A stretch of DNA of 64,000 nt from CAVYXK01 sp963708245 (GTDB lineage Bacteria; Pseudomonadota; Alphaproteobacteria; Acetobacterales; Acetobacteraceae): contig OY970201.1 of the NCBI GenBank assembly GCA_963708245.1, positions 3,038,001-3,102,000 on the forward strand. Direction: 5' to 3'. Shown piece by piece: positions 1 to 8,882 of the stretch. The first letter of the stretch is position 1. Each line of letters opens with the position of its first letter. The position numbers were made by a program, and so were the translations under genes. Below the pieces are notes generated by a model, which was not told where the DNA came from, made no database searches, and saw only the letters and a program-made list of their open reading frames with translations.

Positions 1-760
1 CCACGGTGGCATAGTCGCGCCCACGCTCGCTCCATGCTTGGGCGAGGTCGCCCTGCAGCAGATGCACGTCGGTCACAGTGTTGCGGACGCCGCGACTCGC
101 CTGCTCGGCGAGCTGCTCGGCGAAATAGCTGACCATCTCCGGAGTGGCGAGCGCGCGCAGTGCGTCGAGGTCGTGGTTGCTCCAGGCGGCCTGCACGGCG
201 TGCAGCGTCTGCTCGAACGCTTGGTAATCGGCCGGACCGATCGCTAACGGGGGTGGCCCTCCGCCGCCGGTCGGCATGCCTCCCATGTCCGGGCGGAAGG
301 GCGCCGCGCCACGGGCGAACATCCCAGAGCCGCCGACATAGGCGGGCGAGGTACCGCGGAACAGCCGAAACAACCAGCGCACGATCAGCACGATGATCAG
401 GATGCGGAACAGGAATCCGAACAGGCCGAAGAACCCGCCGAAGCCGAACCCATGGCCGAACAGCAGGCTGCCAAGTCCGACGCCCAGGAGGCCGCCTAGG
501 AATCCGGACCCGAAACCCGAACGATAATAGCCGGGCGCACCGTAACCCGACCCATAGTTGTAGCCGGGTGAAGGCGTGACACTTCGCTGGATCGGCTGGG
601 CCGAATAGGGCGCCGTGTTCGTCACCGGCGGCGCCGAGTAGGTGAAGCCGCCGCGGCTGCCGAACGAACCGCCGCCGCCGGCGCGCGCATCAGCAATGCC
701 CGGCGCAAGCGCCAGCGACAGAGCTACGACAGCAGCAAGCAAACCAAACCGGCGGGACAT
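1..760 (-). CDS. Tim44-like domain protein (3' end outside window)
   Basis: The reading frame is open from an ATG at 760 to the window edge, about 252 residues. An N-terminal signal-like hydrophobic segment is followed by a low-complexity Gly/Ser/Tyr/Pro stretch, a Gly/Phe/Leu-rich membrane part ending in a clear hydrophobic helix (FRILIIVLIVRWLFRLF), and then the start of a soluble domain (DYQAFEQTLHAVQAAWSNHD) typical of bacterial Tim44-like membrane-anchored proteins. Family members are inner-membrane proteins of poorly defined role. The stop codon lies beyond base 1, so length cannot be compared. The call rests on overall architecture. Confidence 0.8.
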   Translation of the reverse strand, partial: MSRRFGLLAAVVALSLALAPGIADARAGGGGSFGSRGGFTYSAPPVTNTAPYSAQPIQRSVTPSPGYNYGSGYGAPGYYRSGFGSGFLGGLLGVGLGSLLFGHGFGFGGFFGLFGFLFRILIIVLIVRWLFRLFRGTSPAYVGGSGMFARGAAPFRPDMGGMPTGGGGPPPLAIGPADYQAFEQTLHAVQAAWSNHDLDALRALATPEMVSYFAEQLAEQASRGVRNTVTDVHLLQGDLAQAWSERGRDYATV

Positions 761-829
761 CCCGATTCCATTCGGTTTTGTGACGACGCATGATATGGTG
801 ATGCGCCCATATCGGCGACAAGAGCAGGC

Positions 830-2170
830 TCAGGCGCCGGCCATCGTCATGCTGTCCACCCGCACGGTCGGCGCATCTGTGCCGCGGCGGAACACAAGGT
901 CGTTTGCCGGAGTCAGATGCGCGAACATGTCGAGCAGGTTGCCGGCAATGGTGATCTCGGCGACCGGCTCGGCAAGTGCGCCATCGTGTATCATGAAGCC
1001 GGCCGCGCCGCGACTGTAATCACCGGTCACGCCGTTCACGCCCATCCCGATCAGCTCAGTCACATAAAGGCCAAGCGCGATATCTGCCATCAGCTCGGCG
1101 GGTGTGACTGCACCAGGAGCAAGATAAAGGTTGCTCGGCGAGGGCGATGGCGGACCGCCAGTCCCACGGGCCGCATGACCCGTGGAAACCAAGCCAAGCT
1201 GCCGAGCCGAACGGCTGTCAAGCAACCAAGTCGTCAGCGTGCCGTCGTCAACAAGAGCGCGTGCAACGGTCGGCGTACCCTCGCCGTCGAAGACGCGGGA
1301 GCGCAGGCCGCGCACACGGCGTGGGTCGTCGTGCACCGTGACTCCCGGCGCGAAGATGCGCTGCCCGAGCTTGTCCTTCAGAAACGATGTGCCCCGGGCG
1401 ATGCCCGCGCCGTTGATCGCTCCGGCCAGATGCCCGAGCAGGCTCCCAGCAACGCGCGGGTCATAGACGATCGGCAGCTTTGCCGTTTTCGGCCGGTCGG
1501 GGCCGAGCCGCGCCACCGCCCGCTCTCCGGCGCTGCGGCCAATTTTTGCGGGATCGTCCAGGTCTGCGAGATGCACCGCCGCATGATAGTCGTAGTCTCG
1601 TTGCATCCCGGTGCCGCTGCCCGCCAGCGCTGTTGCAGACACCGAATGGCTGGTGCGCGCGACGCAACCGGCGAACCCGGCCGAGGTGACCAGCGCCGCC
1701 TCAGTGCGGGAGAACCCGGCTCCTGCACCCTCGGAGTTGGTGACGCCGCTGACTGCCAGTGCCGCCGCTTCCGCCGCGGCCGCTCGGGCCACCAGCGCCT
1801 CGACATCGGGCTCGGCTGCATCCTCCAGGTCGAGGGGGAGGGATTCCGGTGGCGCAGCGGTGTCGGCCAGCCCGGCATAGGGGTCATCGGGCACCACGCG
1901 TGCCATGGCCACCGCGCGCTCGGCGAGCATGGCGAAGCCGGACGGATCGATGGTTGTCGAAGATACGATCGCAGCCTTCTGCCCTACAAAGACTCGCAAC
2001 CCAAGGTCGCGTCCTTCCGATCGCTCGACATGCTCGGTCTTGCCGAGGCGCTGCTGCACACCAAGCGAGCTTCCGGTAATCAGCACCGCATCGGCGGCAT
2101 CCGCGCCGGCGGCGCGGGCGCGGGCGAGCAGGTCATGCAGGAGGTCGAGCTGGTTCGAATGATCGGTCAT
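830..2170 (-). CDS. pmbA: PmbA/TldE-type modulator of the TldD/PmbA protease pair
   Basis: This is a 446-residue protein of normal length for PmbA (TldE), partner of the metalloprotease TldD; the pair matures peptide antibiotics such as microcin B17 and degrades CcdA. The conserved features are the N-terminal alpha/beta part (GRDLGLRVFVGQKAA), the central region with GTSFLKDKLGQ and IFAPGVTVHDDP, and the C-terminal block with GVNGVTGDYSRGAAGFMI and AEITIAGNLLDMF. TldE subunits lack the HExxxH zinc motif of TldD, and none is seen here. No tldD lies in the window. The ATG at 2170 gives a full N-terminus. Confidence 0.92.
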   Translation of the reverse strand: MTDHSNQLDLLHDLLARARAAGADAADAVLITGSSLGVQQRLGKTEHVERSEGRDLGLRVFVGQKAAIVSSTTIDPSGFAMLAERAVAMARVVPDDPYAGLADTAAPPESLPLDLEDAAEPDVEALVARAAAAEAAALAVSGVTNSEGAGAGFSRTEAALVTSAGFAGCVARTSHSVSATALAGSGTGMQRDYDYHAAVHLADLDDPAKIGRSAGERAVARLGPDRPKTAKLPIVYDPRVAGSLLGHLAGAINGAGIARGTSFLKDKLGQRIFAPGVTVHDDPRRVRGLRSRVFDGEGTPTVARALVDDGTLTTWLLDSRSARQLGLVSTGHAARGTGGPPSPSPSNLYLAPGAVTPAELMADIALGLYVTELIGMGVNGVTGDYSRGAAGFMIHDGALAEPVAEITIAGNLLDMFAHLTPANDLVFRRGTDAPTVRVDSMTMAGA

Positions 2171-2184
2171 GGCAGCATTCTACA

Positions 2185-2373
2185 CTATGGTTCGCTTCCG
2201 GCTGCTTGGAACAAATCGAAGCACCAACAGCTCTGCCGTCGAGCACGGCGCCTCCCGATGGCTTCCCTGAATACGCGCGCCTTGTGACGGCCCCGCAAGT
2301 GAAACGGATAGAGGCAGTAGTCCCGGAGCTTGCGGATATCCACAATGGCGTGCTCGCCACCAGGTAACCGCAT
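2185..2373 (-). pseudogene. Truncated DUF6883-like small protein
   Basis: An ATG at 2373 opens a 62-residue frame whose first half (LPGGEHAIVDIRKLRDYC, then RGRHKARVF) resembles the start of the DUF6883 family, small proteins of unknown function. The usual second half is missing and the tail after about residue 38 is not recognisable, so this is probably a decayed remnant between the M16 gene and pmbA. The family call is from memory of the motif and is tentative. Confidence 0.4.
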
Positions 2374-2380
2374 CGCGATC

Positions 2381-3656
2381 TCACGCCGCCAGAGCCTCCG
2401 TGATATCGGCCAGTCCGGGCACGCGCTCGGCGGGGCCGAGCGCGGCAAGCGTCGGCGCCGCGTGGAAATGTCGTGCCGCCGCCCGGCATACGTCCTCGAC
2501 GGTGACGGCGTTGATCTTCGCAACGGTCTCGGCAATCGGGATCACCCGGCCGAACACCTGAAGCTGGCGCGCGAGTTGCTCGCAGCGGCTGCCGGTGCTT
2601 TCCAACGACATCAGCAGGCTCGCCTTCACCTGTGCGCGCGACCGGGCCAGCTCTGACTCGGTGACTCCTGCCTGCACCTTCCGCAGCTCTTGCAGCGTAA
2701 CCGGCATCAACTCCTCGGCTTCGCTCTCGCCGGTACCAGCATAGATGCCGAACAGCCCGCCATCCATAAACGGGGCGCTGAAGGAGTAGATGGAATAAAC
2801 CAGACCGCGCTTCTCACGCACTTCCTGAAACAATCGCGAGGACATCCCGCCGCCGAGCAGCGTCGAGAGCAGCAGCGTCGGGTAATAATCCGGATCGGCA
2901 TAGGCGACCGACGGGAAGCCCAGGACCGATGTGCACCTGGTCGAGCTCGCGCGGCTCGCGGAACTCGCCGCCGTCATAGTGGCCGGCCAGCGCCGCGGGC
3001 ACCGAATCATTGGCGAGATCGGCGAAATGCGTCTGCACCAGCTCGACAATTCGATCGTGCTGCAACGCTCCAGCCGCTGCCACCACCACGTTGGGTGCCG
3101 CATAGTGACGCCGCATATAGCCGGTCAGGGTTGCACGCGGCATGTCGCGGATCCCCTGCTCCTGCCCCAGCACCGGTCGCCCGAGCGGCTGGTCCGGATA
3201 GGCAGCCTCCTGGAAGCGGTCGAAGATGATGTCGTCTGGCGTGTCGTTGGCCTGCCCGATCTCCTGCAGGATGACACCGCGTTCGCGTTCCAGTTCCTCG
3301 GGCTCGAACGTAGAGTGCGTCAGGATGTCGCCGATGATGTCGGCGGCGAGCGCGACGTCCTCTTTCAGGACTTTGGCGTAGTAGGCCGTCTGCTCACGGG
3401 CGGTATAGGCATTTAGATGGCCGCCCACAGCCTCTATCTCCTCTGCGATGTCGGCCGCCGACCGGCGCTCGGTGCCCTTGAACGCCATGTGCTCGAGGAA
3501 ATGCGACACCCCGTTCTCCGCCTCGGTCTCGTGCCGCGAGCCGGTGGCGACATAGGCGCCGAGCGAGACGGTCTCCACCCGCTCCATCCGCTCGGTGACG
3601 ACGGTAAGGCCGGAGGGCAGCCGGGTCAGGTGGATGGCTTCGGTGGTTTCGGACAC
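2381..3656 (-). pseudogene. M16 family zinc metallopeptidase, single frameshift
   Basis: An M16 (pitrilysin / mitochondrial processing peptidase-like) protein of about 424 residues once one base is removed. The GTG start at 3656 has an AAGGAA site upstream. The N-terminal part carries the inverted zinc motif HFLEH (residues 52-56) and the downstream Glu region; the C-terminal part carries the family signature GGGMSSRLFQEVREKRGLVY. The two parts lie in different frames: at 2926-2927 a GG pair on the coding strand replaces the single G needed for the expected HIVLGFPSVAY. As read, the product stops early in an unrelated tail. It may be a true lesion or a one-base sequencing error, since everything on both sides is well conserved. 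Confidence 0.88.
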
Positions 3657-3726
3657 TCTGATGGGTTCCTTTTTTAAGTCGGGTGTGGTCGATATGGGGC
3701 GGCGGGACGGCGCAGGCGAGGGCTGG

Positions 3727-4695
3727 TCAGGCGCGTCTGCAATCTTGATAGGCGAGCGAAGCGGCGGCCAAGTCTTCCAGCCCGGTGCCGACAGACTTGA
3801 ACAGCGTGATCTCCTCGGCCGATTGGCGTCCCGACGCCTGGCCCCGGCACAGCCCGCCAAGGTCGCCGGCGATGTCCTCGTGCCGCAGGGCGCCGCTGGC
3901 AAGCGGGTCGATCAGGTCGCCGGCCTCCGCCAGCGCAGCCTCGGTATCGATGAACACGCGCGCCCGGCGGACGGCTTCGTCGTCGGCCTCCCGCATCGTC
4001 GGGGTGAAGCCGCCGATTAGGTCGAGATGGGTTCCAGGACGCAGCCAGTCTCCGCGGATCAGTGGCGCCCGTGCCAGGGTGGCGCAGGAGATGACGTCCG
4101 CCTCCCCCACCGCTGACTGCAGGTTGGGGGTCGGCGTGGCGTCGAATCCGTCGGCGCGGAGCCGCGTGATCAGGCGTTCGGCCCCGGCAGGGCGGTGGTT
4201 CCACACAAGCACACGGGCTATCGGGCGGACCGCCGCCCAGGCCGCCGGCATCAGGCTGCCGATATGGCCGGCGCCGACCACCAACAGGGTGGTCGCGTCG
4301 TGCCGCGCAAGGAACGAGCCGGCAAGGGCCGAGGCGGCGGCGGTGCGTCGGCCGGTGATCTCCGTGCCGTCGATCAAGGCGAGATGGTGGCCAGTTTCAC
4401 CGTCGCACAGCAGATAGCTAGAGGAGACGGCGGGCAGACCCCGTGCACCGTTGCCAGGAAACACGGTTACCAGCTTCACGCCGAGAAGGCCGCCCACGCG
4501 CCAGGATGGCATCAGCAACAGCGCCGCGGTCGTGCCATCCGGTTGCGGCAGCTCGTGTCGATGCCGCAGCGGCACCGTCGCACCGGCGACAAAGGCCTCG
4601 CGCAGCGCCGGGATCAGCCGATCGAACGTCAGGCTCGCGCGCGTGCGGGCGGCATCCAGGACCAGCAGATCGGGCGCGGATGTCATTTGGGTCAT
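3727..4695 (-). CDS. Ornithine cyclodeaminase / mu-crystallin family protein
   Basis: A 322-residue NAD(P)-dependent enzyme of the ornithine cyclodeaminase/mu-crystallin family. The catalytic-Lys region GGLLGVKLVTVFPGN and the Rossmann motif VVGAGHIG are present, followed by the family C-terminal half (ADVISCATLARAPLIRGDWL, then HLDLIGGFTPTMREADD). Members include ornithine cyclodeaminase, alanine dehydrogenase and ketimine reductases, and the exact substrate cannot be read from sequence. It lies on the same strand as the M16 gene, about 70 bp upstream of it. Confidence 0.87.
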   Translation of the reverse strand: MTQMTSAPDLLVLDAARTRASLTFDRLIPALREAFVAGATVPLRHRHELPQPDGTTAALLLMPSWRVGGLLGVKLVTVFPGNGARGLPAVSSSYLLCDGETGHHLALIDGTEITGRRTAAASALAGSFLARHDATTLLVVGAGHIGSLMPAAWAAVRPIARVLVWNHRPAGAERLITRLRADGFDATPTPNLQSAVGEADVISCATLARAPLIRGDWLRPGTHLDLIGGFTPTMREADDEAVRRARVFIDTEAALAEAGDLIDPLASGALRHEDIAGDLGGLCRGQASGRQSAEEITLFKSVGTGLEDLAAASLAYQDCRRA

Positions 4696-4722
4696 GTACA
4701 GGCTTGCAACAACGCAGCTCTG

Positions 4723-5145
4723 CTACTGCTTTACAAACTGATATGAACAGGGCCGGCCCTCGACGCGAGTGCCCGTTCCCGTCGCGTCTTCGAAGCGAGC
4801 ATCGATATTGTATCCATACTCAGTGCCTCTCGGCGTGTCGCGGCCGGGGACGAATTCTTTCGAGCCGGTGACCCCTTTTGCATACAGCTTGCCGGTACCG
4901 TCGGCTTCGAGGGTCCCATCGATTTGCAGCGAGCTTGGTTGACCCGCGGTCCCGTGCAGGCCGTGGAGGACGCCGTCCTTTACCGTGCTGATGAAGCGAA
5001 AGGAGTAGCCCAGGGCGTCCCTCGCCGCCGCGCACGAGACAGTCGTCTGCCATGTGCCATCGAATCGCTGCGTGCCCGCTGCCGATGAAACGCCTGGCAG
5101 CAACAGCAAGACCAGGGCTGGAAGAAGTCGTATCAGGTGGCGCAT
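4723..5145 (-). CDS. Small exported protein of unknown function
   Basis: A 140-residue protein with a clear Sec signal peptide (MRHLIRLLPALVLLLLPGVSSAAG). The mature part starts RFDGTWQTTVSCAAARDALGY, and 'DGTW' openings are common in small periplasmic beta-rich proteins with lipocalin-like folds. Cysteines at the start and end of the mature part could form a disulfide. Its start overlaps the folD stop by 13 bases, suggesting translational coupling. No function is assigned. Confidence 0.75.
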   Translation of the reverse strand: MRHLIRLLPALVLLLLPGVSSAAGTQRFDGTWQTTVSCAAARDALGYSFRFISTVKDGVLHGLHGTAGQPSSLQIDGTLEADGTGKLYAKGVTGSKEFVPGRDTPRGTEYGYNIDARFEDATGTGTRVEGRPCSYQFVKQ

Positions 5146-6032
5146 CGTTTTCCTCCATCCGCGGCGAATTCAACCGGCCTTGGTCTCGCTTCGCCGCGCC
5201 GGCGGGCAGCGGCCCGCAGCGTGTTTTCCAGCAGGCAGACGATGGTCATCGGACCCACCCCGCCCGGCACCGGTGTGATGGCGCCCGCCCGTTCCAGCGC
5301 CTCGTCATAGGCGACGTCGCCGACTAGGCTTCCGTTCGCCAGACGGTTGATGCCGACATCGATCACCGTTGCGCCTGGTGCGATCCAATCGCCTCGGACC
5401 ATCCTGGCCCGGCCGACCGCAACCACCAGGATGCTCGCCCGTCGGCACTCCGCCGGAAGCTCGCTGGTACGGGAGTGCGCAACAGTGACGGTGGCATCGG
5501 CAGCCAGCAGCAGGGCAGCGGTCGGGCGGCCGACGATTGCCGAACGACCGAGAACGAGGGCGCGCGCACCGGACAGCGCAGTGCCGGCCGCCTCCAGCAA
5601 CTTTATGATCCCGAGCGGGGTGCATGGCACCAGGTTGGGCCGACCTGCCGCCAGCAGGCCGACATTGATCGGGTGGAACCCGTCAACGTCCTTCGCCGGG
5701 TCCACAGATTGGAGCACCGTTTGCGCGTCGATTTCCGGCGGCAACGGGAGCTGGACGAGAATCCCGTCCACCGCCGGATCGGCGTTGAGCCCGTCGATTT
5801 CCGCCAGCAGCCGGGCCTCGGTGGTGTCGGCCGGAAGGCAGATGGTGCGTGCGGCGATGCCGCAGGCGGTGGCGGCCCGATCCTTGCTACGGACGTAGAC
5901 GGCGCTTGCCGGATTGTCGCCCACCAGCACGACCGCGAGGCCGGGACGATAGGGAAGGGCGGCCGTCTGTTCAGCGACCTTCGCCCGCAACGCGGCGGCA
6001 ATCGCCTTGCCGTCGATGATCCGGGCACTCAT
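5133..6032 (-). CDS. folD: Bifunctional methylenetetrahydrofolate dehydrogenase/cyclohydrolase
   Basis: FolD, 299 residues. It interconverts 5,10-methylene-, 5,10-methenyl- and 10-formyl-tetrahydrofolate in the cytosol using NADP. The catalytic lysine sits in SAVYVRSK (Lys50), the substrate segment is VDGILVQLPLP, then DPAKDVDGFHPIN, the NADP-binding GRSAIVGRP, and the C-terminal signature PVPGGVGPMTI. The last 20 or so residues are family-variable. It follows yggT by 10 bp, an arrangement frequent in alphaproteobacteria. Confidence 0.96.
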   Translation of the reverse strand: MSARIIDGKAIAAALRAKVAEQTAALPYRPGLAVVLVGDNPASAVYVRSKDRAATACGIAARTICLPADTTEARLLAEIDGLNADPAVDGILVQLPLPPEIDAQTVLQSVDPAKDVDGFHPINVGLLAAGRPNLVPCTPLGIIKLLEAAGTALSGARALVLGRSAIVGRPTAALLLAADATVTVAHSRTSELPAECRRASILVVAVGRARMVRGDWIAPGATVIDVGINRLANGSLVGDVAYDEALERAGAITPVPGGVGPMTIVCLLENTLRAAARRRGEARPRPVEFAADGGKRCAT

Positions 6033-6042
6033 GCGGGCGCGG

Positions 6043-6363
6043 TCAGAACGCCAGCGATTGCCATGATCCGTACATGATGGCCGCGTAGAGCTTTGGCAGT
6101 AGGACGCCCTGGATCACCTGGATCAGGATCACCGCGACCCAGGGGCTGATGTCGATACCGCCAAAATTGGGCAAGACATTACGGATCGGCCGCAGCACTG
6201 GATCGGTGAGACGGTAGAGAAAGTCGCCAATGGTCCAAACCAGCCGGTTGCGCCCGTCCAACACGCCGAACGCAGTCAGGATGCTAAACAGGGCGGCCAG
6301 GATAATCGCCCATTTGAATATGCCGAGGGCGTAATTCAGCAGGACGAAAAGGGCGGTGATCAT
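6043..6363 (-). CDS. yggT: YggT family membrane protein
   Basis: A 106-residue YggT-family protein with two hydrophobic segments (IFKWAIILAALFSIL and WVAVILIQVIQGVLL) and the family motif DPVLRPIRNVLPNFGGIDISP between them. YggT proteins are small inner-membrane proteins linked to osmotic tolerance and cell-surface organisation. It directly precedes folD on the same strand and probably shares its transcript. Confidence 0.9.
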   Translation of the reverse strand: MITALFVLLNYALGIFKWAIILAALFSILTAFGVLDGRNRLVWTIGDFLYRLTDPVLRPIRNVLPNFGGIDISPWVAVILIQVIQGVLLPKLYAAIMYGSWQSLAF

Positions 6364-6451
6364 AGGCGATTTTCCTAGGGGCGGCGGAAACTAACGACGC
6401 GCCGGTCGGGGCGCAACGGGCGGCGGCGCGTCTCCCTGGCCGCGACGGTGT

Positions 6452-6859
6452 TCACGCCGCCCAGTCCTCCACGACAAGGCCGGGCACACGAGCGAATTCC
6501 CGGGCGTTCCCGGTGACCAGCCTGGCGCCGCGTCGGCGCGCCTGGGCTGCGATCAGAACGTCATAAGGGCCGATCGGTGTGCCGCTTCGCGCGAGATGGG
6601 CGCGGATCTGTGCCGCCTCGGCAGAGTCGGCAGGGGTGAAGTCAGGGATATCGAACGGCCCGGTAAGAAAATCGTTGATGCGTGCCCGGTTGCGTTCGCC
6701 GAAGCCGCTCTTCTCTGCCGCGCACAGCAGCTCGTAGAGAACCACAACCGGCAGGAGAATTACCGTTCGTGCCCGAATTTCGATCTCGATCCGAGACACC
6801 CAATGCGGTCGGCTGCCCGTCATAATGCTGATGACAACGTCGGTATCGAGGCAGAACAT
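6452..6859 (-). CDS. vapC: VapC-type PIN-domain toxin
   Basis: A 135-residue PIN-domain ribonuclease. The acidic active-site residues are visible at the N-terminus (FCLDTDVVI), in VLYELLCAAEKS, and in the C-terminal block YDVLIAAQARRRGARLVTGN. VapC toxins cleave tRNA or rRNA and are held inactive by VapB. It starts 9 bp after the stop of the antitoxin gene, the usual VapBC order. Confidence 0.92.
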   Translation of the reverse strand: MFCLDTDVVISIMTGSRPHWVSRIEIEIRARTVILLPVVVLYELLCAAEKSGFGERNRARINDFLTGPFDIPDFTPADSAEAAQIRAHLARSGTPIGPYDVLIAAQARRRGARLVTGNAREFARVPGLVVEDWAA

Positions 6860-6868
6860 CGCGCGCGT

Positions 6869-7120
6869 TCAGTCGAATGTCACCGTATCGTCCGGCTCCA
6901 GGGGCGGATCGTCCGGTGGATCGGGAAATGGTACGTCCTCATACTGGCGCAGCCGCTCCCGCCAAGACTTCACATCGAACGGCGGCGGTTCGATTGGCTC
7001 CAGGATGACCTTGTTGCCGAGCCTGCTGACGCGCACCTCGGTTCCGGGCAAGCGAAACTCCTTGGGCAGGCGTACCGCTTGGCTTCCTCCATGCATGAAG
7101 AGCTTGGCGGTCGCATTCAC
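6869..7120 (-). CDS. vapB: VapB-type AbrB-fold antitoxin
   Basis: An 83-residue antitoxin with the swapped-hairpin AbrB/SpoVT DNA-binding fold: KLFMHGGSQAVRLPKEFRLP, then VRVSRLGNKVILEP. The acidic, proline-rich tail is the probable VapC-binding segment. The GTG at 7120 is chosen as start because it puts GGGGAG at the right distance and removes an upstream extension foreign to the family. VapB-VapC complexes normally repress their own promoter. Confidence 0.9.
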   Translation of the reverse strand: MNATAKLFMHGGSQAVRLPKEFRLPGTEVRVSRLGNKVILEPIEPPPFDVKSWRERLRQYEDVPFPDPPDDPPLEPDDTVTFD

Positions 7121-7239
7121 TTCACGCTCCCCACGATAGCTACAGAAACGTAGATATCGGACTGCGATGCGCCCCGTCAAGTCATCGACAACCTGGACGA
7201 TGGTCGTGGCGCTGGAGCAAAAGGCGACGTGCGGGAGTC

Positions 7240-7673
7240 GCCGCTGTGCCCGGATCATTCACTGCACGCGCGATCCGCGCGATATCGGACTGTCGATCTA
7301 CCAGCTTCGTTTCTTCGGCTATCATCCCTATGCGCATGATCTTGCCGATCTCGGCTGGACGATCGGCGCGCACGCACGACAGATGGCGCATTGGCGGGAG
7401 GTGCTGCCGCTGTCGATGCTCGGCGTGGGCGCACCGACTGGATCGAGGATTTCGCCGGTACGTTGATGCGGGTGCTGACCTTCCCCGATCTGCCGTACGA
7501 TCCCGCCTGCGAGCGCTTCTACGCGAAGGGCCGTCGCGTGCGGACCGCCTCGGCGCAACAGGTGCGCGCCACGATCAACGCGCGCGGGCTTGGTCGGTGG
7601 CGGCGGTACAAATCCGAGCGCGCCGCTGATCGCCGAGTTGGAGACGGCGGGGCTGATTGCCGGCGGGACCTGA
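7240..7673 (+). pseudogene. Decayed sulfotransferase C-terminal part
   Basis: Three successive frames together spell the 3' half of a bacterial sulfotransferase of the TPR-sulfotransferase kind: IIHCTRDPRDIGLSIYQLRF and YHPYAHDLADLGW, then EDFAGTLMRVLTFPDLPYDP with VRTASAQQVRATINARGLGR, then APLIAELETAGLIAGGT before TGA at 7671. Frame changes fall near 7440 and 7615. The N-terminal PAPS-binding part is absent. The gene is dead and abuts the tRNA-Glu spacer. Confidence 0.78.
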
Positions 7674-7772
7674 TATAGGCCTCGGAGAGTAAGGGGCCGA
7701 CGTAGCGCTTGGTGAACGGCGGCCTCGCTTGAACTCGTCTCATGGGTGGCGTAGAAGCCGGGCCCGACCATG

Positions 7773-7848
7773 GTCCCGTTCGTCTAGAGGCCCAGGACAC
7801 CGCCCTCTCACGGCGGCAACGCGGGTTCGAATCCCGCACGGGACGCCA
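7773..7848 (+). tRNA. tRNA-Glu (anticodon CTC)
   Basis: The cloverleaf is complete: acceptor GTCCCGT/ACGGGAC with discriminator G, D arm, anticodon stem CCGCC/GGCGG around loop CTCTCAC (anticodon CTC), T arm GCGGG-TTCGAAT-CCCGC, and an encoded CCA at 7846-7848. tRNA 3' ends are common integration sites, and mobile DNA does begin downstream, but no repeat of the 3' end was seen in this window. Confidence 0.97.
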
Positions 7849-8563
7849 AGCAAATTCAGTAGCTTGTGGCCCGATGCTCCGACGCCGTCTCGTTCAATCG
7901 CCTAGTTTACCAAAAACCTTACCAAGAATACGCGTCGGATCGCCGCCGTTCACGGGGTGCGTGACGCGTCGCCGCGGCGCCTCGGTATCCGGCTGTGGCA
8001 CTACCCCGGTGCGGGTTGCTTTACCGCCAGTCTCTCGCACCCGATCCCCCGCTGGGCGTCGGGACGCGGCGCGGCAAAATGTCGGGGGACGCGACCTCGT
8101 GGCCCCCCAGAGGTTGCAGAAAAGTCGGTTCGGTTGCAGAACGCACAGGCAGCCGGCCTTCGGTGACCGCTCTTCTTGGAAGGCTTCCGGACGCCGGCCC
8201 CATTGCCAACGGCTCGCTCCTCGTCGCCGGCGTCCGGAACCCTTGCATGAGGCGATGAATGTCAAGCTCAATTATGCGACGCGAGGGTGCTCCTTTTGTG
8301 CGGGACGATCAGAGGGGAGCTCACCATGCGGCGCGGACATCGCGCCAACAACCTTGCATTCGGTGGATCCATGCGGACCCGGACCATGATGCAACCATGC
8401 GCATCAGCGGCGAAGCTCCGGGGCAGCAGTCCCATTCTTCACGACGGCAATCGAAAGCCAAGGGTTCCGTCGGGTCACTGCCACCTCGGATCGTCATCGG
8501 CGGCTCGTGCGAGGAGACGAGCGCCGAAACTGTTTGCGATTGCTCCTTCGTTGAGCTCGCGAG
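7849..8563. other. Gene-free stretch after tRNA-Glu with a 14-bp perfect inverted repeat
   Basis: No convincing gene was found. The frames here are arginine/proline-rich and mutually overlapping. It holds a perfect 14-bp inverted repeat, TTCCGGACGCCGGC at 8185-8198 and its complement at 8226-8239, separated by 27 bp, able to form a strong stem. The stretch ends where the IS110 remnant begins. Confidence 0.5.
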
Positions 8564-8877
8564 TTATAATGTCGGGCGCAGGACCACGCCCTGCGGTGCA
8601 TCACCCATCATGACGAACCACCACAGCGCGATGAGCAGCTTGCGGGCGAGTGCCACAATCATGGTCTTGCGCTTCTTGCTGGCGGCCACGCTCGCCTGAT
8701 ACCACTGCGCCAAGGCACTTTCCTTCTGGTGGACCAGAAAGCGCCAGGCGAACTGGATCATGCCGCGACGCACTCGTGCGTTGCCCGCCTTGGCGAGCCC
8801 TTTCTCTCGTCGGGTGAGCCCGTGAGCCCGGCGTATCGGGCAACCGCCCGCTGATCGCGTAAGTCGCGCGAGAGTAC
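8564..8877 (-). pseudogene. IS110 transposase, C-terminal part
   Basis: This encodes the transposase-20 domain end of an IS110 recombinase: RAVARYAGLTGSPDE, then NARVRRGMIQFAWRFLVHQK and KTMIVALARKLLIALWWF, ending with VVLRPTL before TGA. The catalytic serine region sits upstream of a small deletion that removes a few residues after SPDE. It is cut from its 5' half by the inserted IS. Confidence 0.85.
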
Positions 8878-8882
8878 TTCAC

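Noticed and set aside
917..2287. 456-residue plus-strand open frame
   Set aside because: It is the antisense shadow of pmbA; composition is His/Gly/Arg-rich and no domain is seen, while the minus strand is a clear PmbA.
7894..8271. 125-residue minus-strand frame after tRNA-Glu
   Set aside because: Overlaps several equal-quality frames in all directions and contains the 14-bp inverted repeat; no coding signal.
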